Origin: Anaeramoeba flamelloides
Lineage: Eukaryota; Metamonada; Anaeramoebidae
Assembly (NCBI GenBank): GCA_027625915.1
Contig: JANTQA010000020.1
Coordinates: 1,612,001-1,676,000 of the forward strand
Length of the DNA stretch: 64,000 nucleotides
Reading direction: 5' to 3'
Shown: positions 25,246 through 37,628 of the stretch, in pieces
How the letters are laid out: each line of letters starts with the position of its first letter
How positions within the stretch are numbered: position 1 is the first letter of the stretch
Translations under genes and position numbers: made by a program
Notes under the pieces: model-generated
Seen by the model: only the letters and a program-made list of their open reading frames with translations
Databases searched by the model: none
Told to the model about the DNA's origin: nothing

Positions 25246-26242
25246 TATCAAAATATTCGTTTTCTTTTGGCTGAACGATCTGAAAATTATTTTTAGCTTG
25301 TAACAATTCATCCCCTTTCAGATAATCATCTGAATAATTTTCTTTGTTTTGTCTTAGATTTGATAATAATATTTGAAAAAAGAATTTTGAAAACACATTA
25401 GTTAAAAACGGGGGGTTATTAAATAATAATAAATATTAATGTGGCAAGAAATCCATGGTAAGGACTTTTTTTGGGAAAATTATTATTTTTCATTTTGGTC
25501 AAATTTCAAAATTGGTCAAACATCAAAATTGATCAAAATAGTCAATTCCGATTGAAATATATTGGTTGCAGATATTCAAAAACCCCTTTTCGGGCGGTTT
25601 AATAGTATGTTAGGATATGTTAGAGTATGTTAGGGTAGGTATAAGTGGTTGGAATGATATATTAGAGAATTTTGGTAAGAATTTTGATAATGAAAAATAA
25701 TAACTAAGCGGGAATTAGAGGTGTTTCATCTAATTTAAGTGGTAAATATTTTCCTTTTAAAATTGGTTGATGAATTTTGTATGGAACAAATTTTTAAAAA
25801 TATTTACTCTTGATTATTTCAGCATTTTGTATTTAATATAATTTAAGTAATAAATTACTACTAATCACACCAAATCTTTTAACCCCCCCCACACACACAC
25901 ACATATATTAAAAAAAACTTAAAATACTTTGATACCACTCAAAATAATCAAGAAACTCTTCTAAAATATGAAAAAAATCTATTTAATCAATTTTGAAATT
26001 TGACGAAATTTTAAAATTAATACTATATCCATTGAGACATAATTTTTTTTCAAAAAAAAATAGAGTAATTTTTATAGCCATAAATTAAAAACAGTTATTC
26101 TATTCCCATTGAAAGAGTGAAAATGGTTTTACGGTAATTATATTGATTTCTTTTGGAATTTTCTTTGTTCTTCTATTAAAAATCAAAATCTTGATTTTTT
26201 TTTGTTAAAAGTGTGAAGAAGAATTTTATTTTTCAATTTTTA

Positions 26243-26439
26243 CAGTCAGTTTCACTTTTAAGGTACAAACTTTCAACGAAATTTAAGGCACAAAAAAATC
26301 TCAAATTAAGGCACAAAATTTGGAATTTTTTTTTTTTACAATTTATTTTACTAGAATCCGAATTTTGTGCTTTAATTTGAGATTTTTTTTGTGCCTTAAA
26401 TTTCGTTGAAAGTTTGTGCCTTAAAAGTGAAACTGACTG
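26243..26439. mobile_element. M1 palindromic element (197 bp)
   Basis: TA-flanked, with ends CAGTCAGTTTCACTTTTAAG and GTGAAACTGACTG. The arms are almost perfectly complementary, which marks it as one of the younger copies in the window. Confidence 0.92.
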
Positions 26440-27301
26440 TATAAAAATATATTAATTTATTCCTTTTACTTCATAAATGTATTAACGATTTTCATAATGT
26501 ATTATTCTATTTAATACTTGTTTATCTTGAAGGGTTATTTTAAAAAATAACTAAAATTTTTATTTTTTTATTTTTTTTTTTGGAGGGCTTTGGCATTAAC
26601 AAAGTTAATAAAATGATAAGTATTTCCAAAAAAGTTTGATATTTTTTTTTTTTGGTTTTTCAAATTTTTATTTCCACTCAAAATATTGTTTTTCCTAAAT
26701 TTCTAAAAAAAAAAATAGTATAAATACTACCCATAATTGATATAGTGTCAATTGTTTATATTTATAAATATTATCATCAAAATATTTCCAAAAAAAAACG
26801 AAAAAAAAAAATAAATGCAAAAAATTGCCTTTTTGAATCACTATTAAAATCCAGACCAAGTTAAAGACCGATCAGCAAAGAACCAAAACAACAAGCCACT
26901 GCACCATACACAAGATAATATTTTTTGAAAAAAATTCCAGGTATTATAAACCTTAACTGAATGAAAAAGCCAAGAATTCAAAATAAAAAAATGTAATATT
27001 TTTTATTCAAATTTTTTTTTTCTTTATTACTGATAAACCCAAACAAATGTTTGAAAATATTTGCTTCCTTTTTCATTTTGTAAATTGTTTTTACCTTAGC
27101 TTTGAAAAAAGCATTTTATCGGGGTTTAAATGCTACAAAACTTTGTAAAATTGTTTGCTCTTGAAAATATTCTTTGTCAAGGACTTTTTAAAAGTAGAGT
27201 TACATCAAAGATTTACCAAAATGGGAAATTGAACAAAAAATTTTTTTTTGAATTTATCGGCAAATAAAGCTAGAGGTTTAAAAATAATAAAAGTTGAAGT
27301 T

Positions 27302-28156
27302 TTAGTTATTCGCAAAGTATTTTGTTTCAAAACTTCGTGAATTGAAAATTTGAATAAGTGAGACGTCTCTACGGAAAAAGCCTTTTTTATTAAGCAAATC
27401 CTGGATTGAGACACAATCTTTTTTCTTTTGGGGCGAAGTGTTTATTAATTTCTTCTTCTTTTGTGAAATCTTTTTCAGGTTTGTGGGGATTTGGCTTTCT
27501 TCTCTGTTGGTTGTTTCTTTGTCGTTTTTTTGATCAATTGACATTTCTTTATTCAAGCTTTTTTTTGAGGGTGACACTGTTGAGGAAGCTATTTGTTGCT
27601 TTCGGGGTTCCTTTTGTGGTACCTTTTCTTCTTGACTCATTCCTTGGTTTGGTTCACAAAGAAATAAATTCGAAATACTATCCTTTATTTTAGGGATTTC
27701 TTTTTGTGGGTATTCTTCAAGTTTGATCTGGTTGTTCTCTTTTTCAGTCAATACAGCGGCTAAATCACCATCGTACTGATCAATTAAAACACCCATTTTC
27801 ATTCCAAGTAAAGGTGGAGGGATTTCAGAGAGCTCGTCCAGCAATTGTTGCTCAAGTTGAATAATTAACTGTGATGTTTGTTCACGAATTTGTTTTTGTC
27901 TTAAAGTGACTAATTTTAAATTTTATTAGTGTTGTTGAATTCAATTGAATTCACAAAGAGGTTTGTTAATTTTGATTATTTTCAGGTTTTTTATTGATGA
28001 GTTGAAAAAAATTGAGTTATCCGTTATTTATTTATTTGTTTTTTTGAATTTCAAAAAAGGATCAAAAAAAATTGAATCATTACTTTCTTCGTCAAAATCT
28101 ATAAGCGTTAAAGTATTTTGTTCTTGGTTTTCGTTTTGACTTTTTGTTTTCCTCAT
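27302..28156 (-). CDS. Borealin-like protein (chromosomal passenger complex), two exons
   Basis: Exon 1 at 28084-28156 and exon 2 at 27302-27909 join across a 174 nt GT-AG intron in phase 1 to give 226 residues. The ATG at 28154-28156 opens MRKTKSQNENQEQNTLTL. Residues about 20-78 run IDFDEEITLRQKQI..., LLDELSEIPPPLLGMKMG, VLIDQYDGDLAAVL, which follows the borealin N-terminal pattern recalled from animals (KDFDREVEIRIKQI, LPKALREMNWLDYF, GGNKQAL). That helix binds survivin and INCENP to form the centromere-targeting head of the Aurora B complex. The rest is charged and low in complexity (Lys, Gln, Ser), as in borealin linkers. The Leu-, Lys- and Phe-rich last 50 residues have no match I recognise, and no dimerisation domain is evident. 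The splice join is well supported by frame and signals; the family call is a recalled similarity and needs a profile search. Confidence 0.62.
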
Positions 28157-28458
28157 TGAGATTAATTATCTATAAAATGCGTAAAAAAATTAAAAAATGA
28201 TTTTTTTTTGAATGAAGAAAATTAGAAGGAAATTCAAGTCATTAAAAAGGTTATTGATAAGATTTTGTAAGGTAACCTTTAAACTTGGGGTTTACAAGCC
28301 TCTCAAATGCTTTCTATGGGATTTTGAAAACTGTTTTAAACTTTTTTTTAAGGAGTTAAAATCTTTTGTCTTGATTTAGAGATTGCTCAATAACCCGTCC
28401 TGAATGAACTAATTTGTTTTTTTCTGAACTTTGGTGTTGTTCTTGAAAATTTTTGTTT

Positions 28459-29156
28459 TTAAGGGTCGAGTCATTTAGTCTTCAAAATAATTTTTTGAAA
28501 TGGATTAAAAAAATTCTGTAATTTTTCTGAGTAAACTAATTCCAAACCAATCCAAAACTAACATATATGAAAAGCACGATCAGTCTCCAAAAATCAACAA
28601 TTAAAAAAGAGGACATATTTAAAATAAAACCAGGGAGATACTGAAATTTCCAATATGAATAGTTAGGATATACAATTTTGAAAAAAACTATTGTCTTGAG
28701 TTTTGAAGTGCCGCTCTCTAGTGCTTTATTAGATTTTTTTTTTTCATTTTTTTAGATTCTCAAATGAGTTATTTTTTCTCAAGAATGTTACAAAATCCTT
28801 ACTTTGACAAATATAGAGAGTTACAAAATAATTACCTTGGAGATTAAATTGAATTAAATCAATTGTGGACTTTTAGAAAATAATTTATTTTAAATTTAAG
28901 AATTTTAACCCTTTGGAAATTCAAAATAAGAAACCATTAATTTTTTTTTAAATTTTGTTTCTGGATAATGAATGTATTTAAACTTCTTTTTTGAATTAAA
29001 TTGAATTTTTTGTCAAATGAGAATCCTCTCAAAATTTTTTATTTGTTATTTGAATTTTGTCAATCAAAAGAAGGACAATCTCACAATACCCTTTTTAGGT
29101 TACAAGTTACTCTTTGAGTATGAAGCAAATCCATAGTTAATGACTAGACCCTTAAG
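28459..29156 (+). mobile_element. M5 short DNA element (about 700 bp)
   Basis: Left end TTAAGGGTCGAGTCATT and right end AATGACTAGACCCTTAAG are inverted. It is collinear with 38509-39206 over its whole length (CCAAAAATCAACAAT, TTTTTTCTCAAGAATGTTAC, TTTGAGTATGAAGCAAATCC) and with the complement of 58637-59334. Confidence 0.82.
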
Positions 29157-29179
29157 TGTGCTTTGAAAAATTTTAAATA

Positions 29180-29377
29180 CACTCAGTTCCATTTTGAAGG
29201 CACAAACTTCAACGAAAATTGAGGCTAGTAAAAAAATCACAAATTAAGGTACAAAAGATAGATTCAAGTGAAATAATTTGTATAAAAAAAATTCCAAAAA
29301 ATTTTTTACCTTAATTTGAGATTGTTTTGTGCCTTAAATTTGGTTGAAAAATTGTGTCTTAAATCAGAAATTGACTT
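29180..29377. mobile_element. M1 palindromic element, degenerate
   Basis: TA-flanked, begins CACTCAGTTCCATTTTGAAG and ends GAAATTGACTT. Both arms carry many changes compared with the 25-26 kb copies. It starts only 23 bp after an M5 element. Confidence 0.85.
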
Positions 29378-29492
29378 TAGTGTTTTATTTTTTTAATTGT
29401 TATACAAATAAAAACTTTTCAAGAGTATTTCTATTTCTGAAAGTTGAAAAAGAAGCATAATTTGATAATAATACTTTTAATTCTCCAAAATA

Positions 29493-29687
29493 CATCAGTT
29501 TTTTTTTAAAGACACAAACTTTCAAACGAAATTTAAGTGACAAAAAAATCTCAAATTAAGGCACAAAATTTGGTATTTTTTTTAGACAAATTATTTCACT
29601 AGAATTTGAATTTTGTGCATTAATTTGAGATTATTTTAGTGCCTTAAATTTAGTTGTATGTTTGTTTCTTAAAAGTGGAACTGACTG
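29493..29687. mobile_element. M1 palindromic element, degenerate left arm
   Basis: TA on both sides. The right end GTGGAACTGACTG is intact while the left end has lost the GTTCCACTTT block. The internal CAAACTTTC..ACGAAATTTA and its complement remain. Confidence 0.87.
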
Positions 29688-31228
29688 TATAACTAAAATT
29701 TTTATTTCAAAGAACACACCAAATATTTTTTTTTAATTGAATAAAAAACCTAAAGATCTTTTTATAAAAAATGAGAATTGATATTTTACGAGATCTAATT
29801 TGCTCTCATTATTAAATTTTTTCAAATAAAATTTATTTTTAAATTATTTGACGGATGCCCTTGTAGACTTTTAATAGTATAAAATTTCAGTTGATTAACT
29901 TTTTTTTTCAATTCTGGTATGATAGTTCATTTAGGATTCTTATCCCCCAAAATAGATAACAACAAAGAACAAGATAAATAAAGAAAGTTCACAAATTCCA
30001 AGAGATAATTTAAGGCTAATGACTAAGGGTAAAAAACGGAGAATAAAGTGAAATTTTTCATAATTTTATTTTTCAATTAAAACCTACAAAATTTTAAGAA
30101 ATCATTTTTGAACATTTGAATAGATAAAAAACAAGTTTTTAAGATAACCCTAGTCTTCTTTTTTTTTTTTTTGTTTTTTTTTCAATCGAACCGAAAAATT
30201 TGGTGATTACGGATTTTAGTGACTAGTTTGTTTAAATTTGATTAAGTTAGTTCTTAAATAGGGTGATTGAAGTTGGAAGGTTGCCGAAAAATGTGATGGT
30301 AAAATTAATATTGTAAATACCTTTAGATTGGAAAATACAGTTATGTAAAAACTATATTTTTCCAAAAAACAAAATACAATTTGAAAACCACAGTTAAAAA
30401 AAATGACAACCCCTTAAAAAAAAAACTTATTTACTAAAACAACATATAAATTTTTTCAAAAACCTAAAAAAAAAATACCAACATTAATTCTTGAAACAAG
30501 GATAAATTTTGAAAAGAATTCAATGACAATAATAAAACTGTCTGATTATCTTCTGAAAAGATCAATTCTGTTTGTACCTAATTTTTTTTTTAAAAGAATG
30601 ATATTGCATGAAAAGGATTTTTTTAAAGTATCGTTTTAAATAGCAATTCTACTCTTGTTTTATACAAAAAATAAACACGAAACTGTATTGTTAGTCGCTG
30701 GATTACATTGATCAAATTACATATGTAATCATGGAAAATTTCATGTTACAAAATAAAATCCCTACTTTATTTTCAAGAAAACCTAAATACCTTAAATGAT
30801 CAAAAAAACTGATAACAAACGACACCTAAACCTAATATTGGACTCGTAAAAGTTCCCCCATTAAAAAAGAAACCCTAAAAATAAAGGATCAAATTGAAAA
30901 ACATTATGTTAAAAATCGTATTAATTTTTTAAGAATGTATTTATCAGCTTGAGAGAAGAATCTTTGTGTGAAAAATATTTTTTTTTCTTATAAAAAAAAT
31001 TAATAAATTTCTAAAAAATCATTAAATTTCCATTAAATTTGAAAACAATTCAATTCAAAATAAAAAACTTTTGGAAAATTCAAGGAGTTTGCCTTCAAAA
31101 TATATTTTACTTTATGTTGACTATTCGATATGTAACTAGATGTTGCATCTGAAAAATAATAGGAAAAAAAGTTGGAACTTTATTTGAGACTCTATATTAA
31201 GTTATGAGCAAGGGTAGTTTGGCCAACC

Positions 31229-31455
31229 TAGCTTAATTTAAAAAACAGGGGCAGATTTTATATCCAAAAAAAATTTTTTTAATTTATTTTTTTCCAAATA
31301 ATAATGTATTTTAGAACATTTTTAGAGAACATTACCAATATTGATTAATTAATAAAAATATAGTGTAATCATTTTGATTTTTATAGAAACAAATGTGAAA
31401 AGAAAAAAAAAATAATAATAAAAAAGTTTGCCACTAATTTTGAAATTTGGCTTAT
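31229..31455 (-). mobile_element. M4 short DNA element
   Basis: Reverse-complement copy of 15613-15850. GTTTGCCACTAATTTTGAAA at the right end mirrors the left end of the other copy, and CTTAATTTAAAAAACAGGGG matches its right end. The shared interior has few changes. Confidence 0.8.
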
Positions 31456-32739
31456 AGTAGGCCTTATTTATTTTTTTAACCAGAGGCAATAGAGTTATTC
31501 TTTCCACAATTAAACTAAACTATTTTTCATAAATTTTGACTCACTTTATAATGTTAATAGGAGTTGTTTTGATAATTTATTCCAGTTTTCTTTACAAAAA
31601 ATATTTTCAAATTTTTGGATCAGAATCATTTTTTCTAATTTTACAAATTTTAGTTTTTATTTTGTTTTTCTTTTCTTTTTCTTTTTTTTTTTGTTTTGCA
31701 AATTTTCTTTTTGCTTTTTCAAATTTTTGTTTTTTTTTTTTTTTCTTTGTTTTTTTTTTATAAAAGATCAAGTGGAAAAAAAAAGAGATCTTTGAAAAGA
31801 CAAATAATCACTATGAAAATTGAGACTATGTAATGTCTTTGAAAATGGATTTAATTATTCATAAAAAATCTTGTTGTTCAACTTTTTTTCAGTGAAAGTT
31901 CAGTAATAAAAAATCCGTAATGCTCATTTCAAAAATTGTGACTCACTTTTTTTTAGTTTTTGGTTTTATTTTTTTTTAATTTTTAATATATCAGGCTTTT
32001 ATAGATTTCGAATTACTTAAAAGAGAATTACAAATCATATTTAGTTATTAATTGTTCTTGAATACCTAAATATATATATTTTTTTCTATTTATTATTTCA
32101 GGTGAGTCACAATTTTTGAAAAAGAGTTTATAAGCCCCAATATTAAATCATAATCATCAAAAATAGACAAATGATTTATCTTTTTTAAAAGAGGGTATTT
32201 TTCTTAATTATATAATAAGTAAAAAGATCCAATCCTATTTGATGTTGATTTTTAAACCAATTACCGACTAGGTTTTCAAGTGGAAAACAGTCAAAAAAAT
32301 GGATAAAAACAAGCTTGAATATGTTTTGTAATCACAAGTTAAATTTACACTCTGAATTTCTTTTCTTAAAATAAGGAAAAATTGCAACATTTTTAACACT
32401 TTTAACAATTTTACCTTTATTAACGATAAAAAATTTGAATCAAACCTTTTAGAATTCCCCTTTTAAATCTATATACATAAAAAAATTTCTTGTTTAGTTC
32501 TGAATATTTTTTACAACTTATTTTTTAAATTTGGAATGTTCTCAAATTTGAACTTGCCCTTTTAAACCCCCAAAAACGTTTTTTTTTTTTTTTTTTTTTT
32601 TTTTGGGCAATTGTTTTTTTTTATGTTGGTTTCTTTTGCCTTTTTCATTGATCAATAAAAGAATATAAATGCAGTTACAAGGCAAAGATGACAAAAAAGG
32701 ATTTTTTTTAATACAAATATAATTAATTATATTAAAAAA

Positions 32740-34797
32740 TTTAAAATTAATAAAAATTCATTAAATCCAATTGACATAAAGGAAATTTTTGATCAAGATA
32801 AAATTAAAGAAATAATCAAATTTCAAAAAAAATAAATCAGTTAAAGAATTTGACAAAATAAATCATTATAAGTTTATAAAAAAACCAACCAATTCAATAT
32901 TTATTAAATTATAATTATTTTATTAAAACAGTTCAAAATATTTTTTTTAAATTGGATAACAGACGAAACTGAAAAAAGTATAAATTTTATTAAAAAAGAA
33001 ATTTATTATTTATTCATAAATCGGGGGATGAAGGCAAACCATTAAATTATAGACCTATCTCTATAAATCAATCTCTTCCAAGATTTTTTTTAAAATTAAT
33101 ATACATTGGAATTCAAGACTCATGGGACTTGATTTCAAAAAAACAATTTGGATTTAAAAAATATTTTGGAACAAGAATTGCTGTTTTAAATTTATTAAGA
33201 AAATTTAAAAAAAATAAAAAAATAAAAATAAAAATACAGAATACTTTGTAGTTACTATAGACATACAAAAATGTTTTGACTCTATACAACACTTGTAAAT
33301 ATATCAATCTATTAAAAAATTTATCAAAAATGAAACAATTAAAAATTGGCTCTTGAGATATTACAAAAAAGGAAGGAATTGGAGTTTATCAAGGAGATCC
33401 CTAATCACCAATTCTCTTCGCATTTATATCTCATTTCCTACTAGAAAAGTTAAAAACTTTAGCTGTTCATGTTCAAATGTATGCAGATGATCTTATTCTT
33501 ATTATGAAAGGGCCATTAATCTCTCTAAAATTAATTTAGAAAGGATTTTTTGAAATAAGAAAAAGATTCGGGATGAACCCACATAAAAAAAAAAAATCAA
33601 ATATAAAAAAAGAATTAAAAAGATATTTTTTTATCTTGGGATTTGGTTAGAAAAAAACACACATCTTGAATATAATTTCAAAAAAAGTAGAAAAGTCCTT
33701 GGAAACACTTAATCGATTGTTTCAACAAAATAAACTCAACAATGGAGTCAAAATAACTTCTTTTCAAAGCTCTCATTTTAAGTCAACTTTATTATGGTCT
33801 TGAAATATTTGATTTGAAACAAAATGATTTTGAAAGAATTGATAGATTTATCAATAAATCAGTCACAAATTTCTTACAAATTAATATCCATTCACCTCGA
33901 TTAATTTATAAAACTGAAGCAAAAAATTGATCTCGCTAGATTAAAAAGTATACCGAAGAAAATATAAATTGATAGAAAAATTAGATTTCTTAAATTTAAA
34001 AAAAATTAAAAACAATACTAAATTTTCGAAAATTGGAAAATGAAAATATTAATTGGCACACTAAGGGATTAAAATTATTAGATTTAGAATTAAAAGTTTT
34101 TCAATTAACCGAATTGGAAAATTCACCTAGTTGGAAAGTTCAACAATATCTAAAAATTATAAAACAACAAAATTACAATTTCAAATAACAAAAATATTTA
34201 AACTGGAAAGCTTCAAAAACATTTCTAAAATTTCGAAATTTTACTAATTGTTTAAACAGGTACTCTTACAGTCAGTTTCACTTTTAAGACACAAACTTTC
34301 AACGAAATTTAAGGCACAAAAAAAATCTCAAATTAAAGCACAAAATTCAAATTCTAGTAAAAATAAATTGTAAAAAAAAAAATTCCCAATTTTGTGCCTT
34401 AATTTGAGATTTTTTTGTGCCTTAAATTTTGTTGAAAGTTTGTGCCTTAAAAGTGAAACTGACTGTATGTAACAAGTTAAAATAAAAATAAAAATTGTGA
34501 TTTATGTAAAGAAAAGTTAAATATTGATATCATTGAAGATTTCGATCATTTTTTATGGGACTGTCCGGCCTATAAAATAAATCGAAAAATCTGGATATCT
34601 GAATTCTATGAAAAAAATAAAAAAATTAATAATATCTCCGATATTATTAATAAAAAGAATTCATCATATATATTATCATTAGTAAGTGATAATAAAATTT
34701 GTGATTCTTTAACAAAATTTCTAAACAAAAATTTAGAAATTAGGGCTTTAAGAGGAAATTAATTTTCTCTCTTCAAAAATAAAAAAAAAAAAAAAAT
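32740..34797 (+). mobile_element. Decayed non-LTR retrotransposon (LINE) with reverse-transcriptase remains
   Basis: Translations in changing frames give reverse-transcriptase landmarks in the right order: KPLNYRPISI near 33030-33065, TIDIQKCFDSI near 33255-33290 (motif A with Asp), GVYQGDPxSPILFAF-like near 33380-33430, and MYADDLILIMKG near 33478-33513 (catalytic YADD). A C-terminal zinc-knuckle pattern CDLC...HFLWDC lies near 34496-34565, followed by a last stretch to about 34760 and an A-rich end. Stops and frame changes occur about every hundred bases, and the N-terminal domains, including any endonuclease, are not recognisable. It is dead. An M1 element interrupts it at 34269-34465. No flanking target duplication could be identified. 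Confidence 0.85.
34269..34465. mobile_element. M1 palindromic element inserted into the LINE
   Basis: TA-flanked, ends CAGTCAGTTTCACTTTTAAG and GTGAAACTGACTG. LINE-derived sequence lies on both sides, so this insertion is younger than the LINE. The arms are well matched. Confidence 0.92.
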
Positions 34798-34929
34798 TTC
34801 AAGAAATTTAAATAATAGAAAATATTATTTTTCAAAAATTCAGAGTATAAACAAGGAAAAATTAGTCGTAAAATCATTTATTTGAGAATATTTAGTTTTT
34901 TTTTTTTTTAGTAGAATGATGCATTTGAA

Positions 34930-35490
34930 TTGTTTTATTTTTTGAAAAATCTTGAAAAAATTGAGAAATAATTGTAAAACCTATTTGATAATTTTGGTCA
35001 TTGTTCTGTTAATGACTTACTGAAATAATTAAGATTGGGTTTATAATTATTAATTATAAATAATCAAATTAAAAAGTATTTCTTTAGATAATAAGTTGAA
35101 TTTTACTATGTTTTTTGAAGAAGGTATTTTGGGGGAATGTTTAATTTAATTGTATTTTGGTTGTTTTTTTCATATTTTTCTGTTTAAATAAAACGAAAAA
35201 ATTGATTAGAATTCTGTTCTTTGAAGAAAGAAATTAAATTTTTTTCAAGTTTAAAATAATTATTGTAATTTTTTTCAGATTAGGTAGATTTTTTAAACTG
35301 AATTATTTCTAGAATTTAATATTTTTATTTTTAGAGAATATTTTTGTTCACTTCCTTTACAGACAATAAGATTTCAATCTTCTTTCAAAGAAAATAATTT
35401 TTTTTAAAAAATAGTTAGTTTGGGTTTTGAACTTTTTAAAAATGAGAAAAATGGATCAAACTTTGAAAAAGAATAATTTTTTTCTGAAAA
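34930..35490. repeat. Dispersed block shared with 51950-52510 and 42950-43230
   Basis: The first 200 bp (AAATTGAGAAATA, CTGAAATAATTAAGATT, AATATTTCTTTA, AAGTTGAATTTTA) align directly with 51960-52150. The last 150 bp (GGATCAAACTTTGAAAAAGA, CTTTACAGACAATAAGATTT) match 52330-52490 and 42960-43110 in inverse orientation. This suggests an element with long inverted arms whose copies have rearranged. Confidence 0.5.
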
Positions 35491-35583
35491 ACGTATAAAA
35501 ATTAAGTTTGGTATTCTAGAAACCAGATTTTGAGTTTATTTTTAAATTTTAATGATGTGATGATTTTTTTTTCTTTTTTACTA

Positions 35584-35781
35584 CAGTCAGATCCACTTTT
35601 AAGAAAGAAAATATGAACAAAATTTTAAGTACAAAATAAACGTTTCAAACCAAGGCACAAAATTTAGATTCTAGTAAGATATTTTGTGTAAAAAAAAATT
35701 CCAAAAAATGTACCTTAATTTATGTTTTTTATTGTTGCTTAAATTCCTTTGCACTTTTTTCCTTAAAAATGGAACTAACTG
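35584..35781. mobile_element. M1 palindromic element, degenerate
   Basis: Flanked by TA. CAGTCAGATCCACTTTTAAG at the left and ATGGAACTAACTG at the right are inverted ends with several changes; the internal ACGAAATTTA core has decayed to ACAAAATTTTAAG. Confidence 0.85.
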
Positions 35782-37199
35782 TAATTGAAAATAGGTTTAC
35801 TTTTTAATTTTTCAAAAATAAGAAAAAAGTGATCAAAATTATTAAAAAAATAATTCATTTCAAAAAATATCATTAAAAGGTAGTTTGGCCTTTTTAGAGA
35901 AATTGTATTTTTAAACTTTATTTTTTTAGTTCAAGATGAAGTAAAATGTTTTTGATTATATTTGTAAAAGTTTTAAAAAAATTTATTTTGGTTTTATTAA
36001 TACCTTTAATTATACATTTTTTTTCTTTTTTAGATTTTTAGAACAAAAATCAAAAAATTGATTTTGTTTTACAATTCTAAGAATATTATATTATAGATTT
36101 TTTTATTTTTAAGTTCAACTATTTTTGGATTTGATTTGTTGTGAAATTGAAAATAAATTATACATGAAAATTCCTCCCCCCCCTAGGTAGATGAAAAACT
36201 GAGATTGAGTAAATTAAAAATTCACTTTAATTGCAGTTTTTGTGTTTTTTCTTTGGACCTTTTTTAGTATTCCTATTTTTGTTTAAGGGATCAATCCTAT
36301 ACAACAATAAGGCAAAATTTTAAGATATGTTATTTATGGTATTCTATAGTTACATATTTTGTCTATGCCAAGTGTCAAAAAATTCTGATCGACTGAGAAA
36401 CTCAGAAAAGAATATTTTTTTTAATGTTATCAATTTTTTTTTCCTTTTTTTTCTGAAAAAGAAAACATTTAAATTGAATTCATTACTCACATTATAAAAA
36501 ATTTTTATCCTGTTATTACCATTTCCATCATTATTATTCAATAAATAGTTTTTGTTATTGGGAATATTAAAATAAAGATCTTTTCTCTTTTTTGAGTTAA
36601 TTTTTTTGGTTAACCAAAAAAAGGATTTATTGAACTGAATTAAAAAATGATTTGTATTAATTTAAGAAGGATAGTTATAATCATTAAATTTTTACAATCA
36701 TTTAAAAATATAACTCTGAAATTTTGTTTTTGTTCTTAGATAAAAGTAGATTTTTCAAAATAAAATTTTCTTAAACATATTTGGGAATTAGATTAATTTT
36801 ATCTTCAAAATTAAAACTTTTTTTTCTGCCAAAAATGAATTTAATTGTTATAAAATTTCTTGTGAATAAGATCAGACAATTTGTTAAAAAAGTTTTTTGA
36901 GTAAAAAATTTTTTTGAAATTTTTTTTCATTTTTGAAAATCAGAAAACAACTATTTAAAATCTAAATATTTGTAATTTTTTTGCTTAATAGATCTCAATT
37001 TAATTGATAAACTTTGGTTAGACATATATCAAATATTCATTTATTAAATCACCTATACTTCAATGATTTTTATGAGCTGATATTTGTAGTGAAATATAAA
37101 TTTTAAAAAATAATAGCCAAATATTAATTTTTTTTCTTTCAAAAATAATTACTTTCAAATATAAAACGAAAAATAAGTATATCCATTACATTAATAAAC

Positions 37200-37335
37200 T
37201 TATTTCTTTATAAAAATAATAGGTTGAGTTTTTTTGGTTTTATATTGGAAACATGGAAATTTTGGAATTCCAAAAAAGATAGACTCATATTAGTAGATTG
37301 TTTTAATAATGTTAATTCATCCATTTTTTATTTTA
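37200..37335 (+). repeat. Dispersed repeat fragment, copy B
   Basis: Collinear with 1-155: TTTTATATTGGAAACATGGA, ATAGACTCAT and TTCATCCATTTTT. It could be read as part of a 69-residue frame (37224-37433), but that frame has no recognised relatives. Confidence 0.55.
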
Positions 37336-37628
37336 TAATTAAATTAGAAGATATGAAAATTTTATTGGTTTTTGAAGTTTTAATTAGATTTTTAAAAAAT
37401 ATTACTTTTGGATTGATTATTTTTGTGATCTAGGGATTCAAAAATTATTGGTGTTGTGAAATGCTTAATATTGTTTTTCAGTATTAAGTTTTCCTGTTCT
37501 ATGTGTTAATTTATTTAAAATTATGAGAGAATATGGAAGGTTAAAGTGTCTGATAGCAATATTAGTAATTGTAAAAAGAGATTTATATAAAATTCATTTT
37601 TTACAATAACTCGTAATTAATGTACCTT

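Larger units (their letters stand above)
20471..27301. other. Gene-poor region between PAK and the borealin-like gene
   Basis: It starts with the PAK 5' flank. From 21380 to 23500 the sequence is almost only long A and T runs and contains a tRNA-like relic. Three M1 palindromic elements lie at 24732-24928, 25048-25245 and 26243-26439. At 25600-25650 the motif TATGTTAGG is repeated about four times with changes, and a C run followed by (CA)n lies near 25883-25902. No exon was recognised. Confidence 0.6.
28157..32739. other. Intergenic region rich in mobile-element remnants
   Basis: Contains an M5 element (28459-29156), M1 copies at 29180-29377 and 29493-29687 and an M4 copy at 31229-31455, plus a T25 run near 32580. 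The frame at 31536-31763 is T-rich noise. No exon was recognised. Confidence 0.6.
34798..37628. other. Intergenic region upstream of tRNA-Met
   Basis: Contains a block shared with 51950-52510 (34930-35490), an M1 copy (35584-35781), a C run near 36174-36183 and the second copy of the 1-155 repeat. The short frames at 36350-36541 and 37224-37433 are not convincing genes. Confidence 0.6.

Noticed and set aside
24732-26439. Regularly repeated 195 bp units suggestive of an array
   Set aside because: The units are dispersed palindromes with TA flanks and unequal spacing, not a CRISPR or satellite array.
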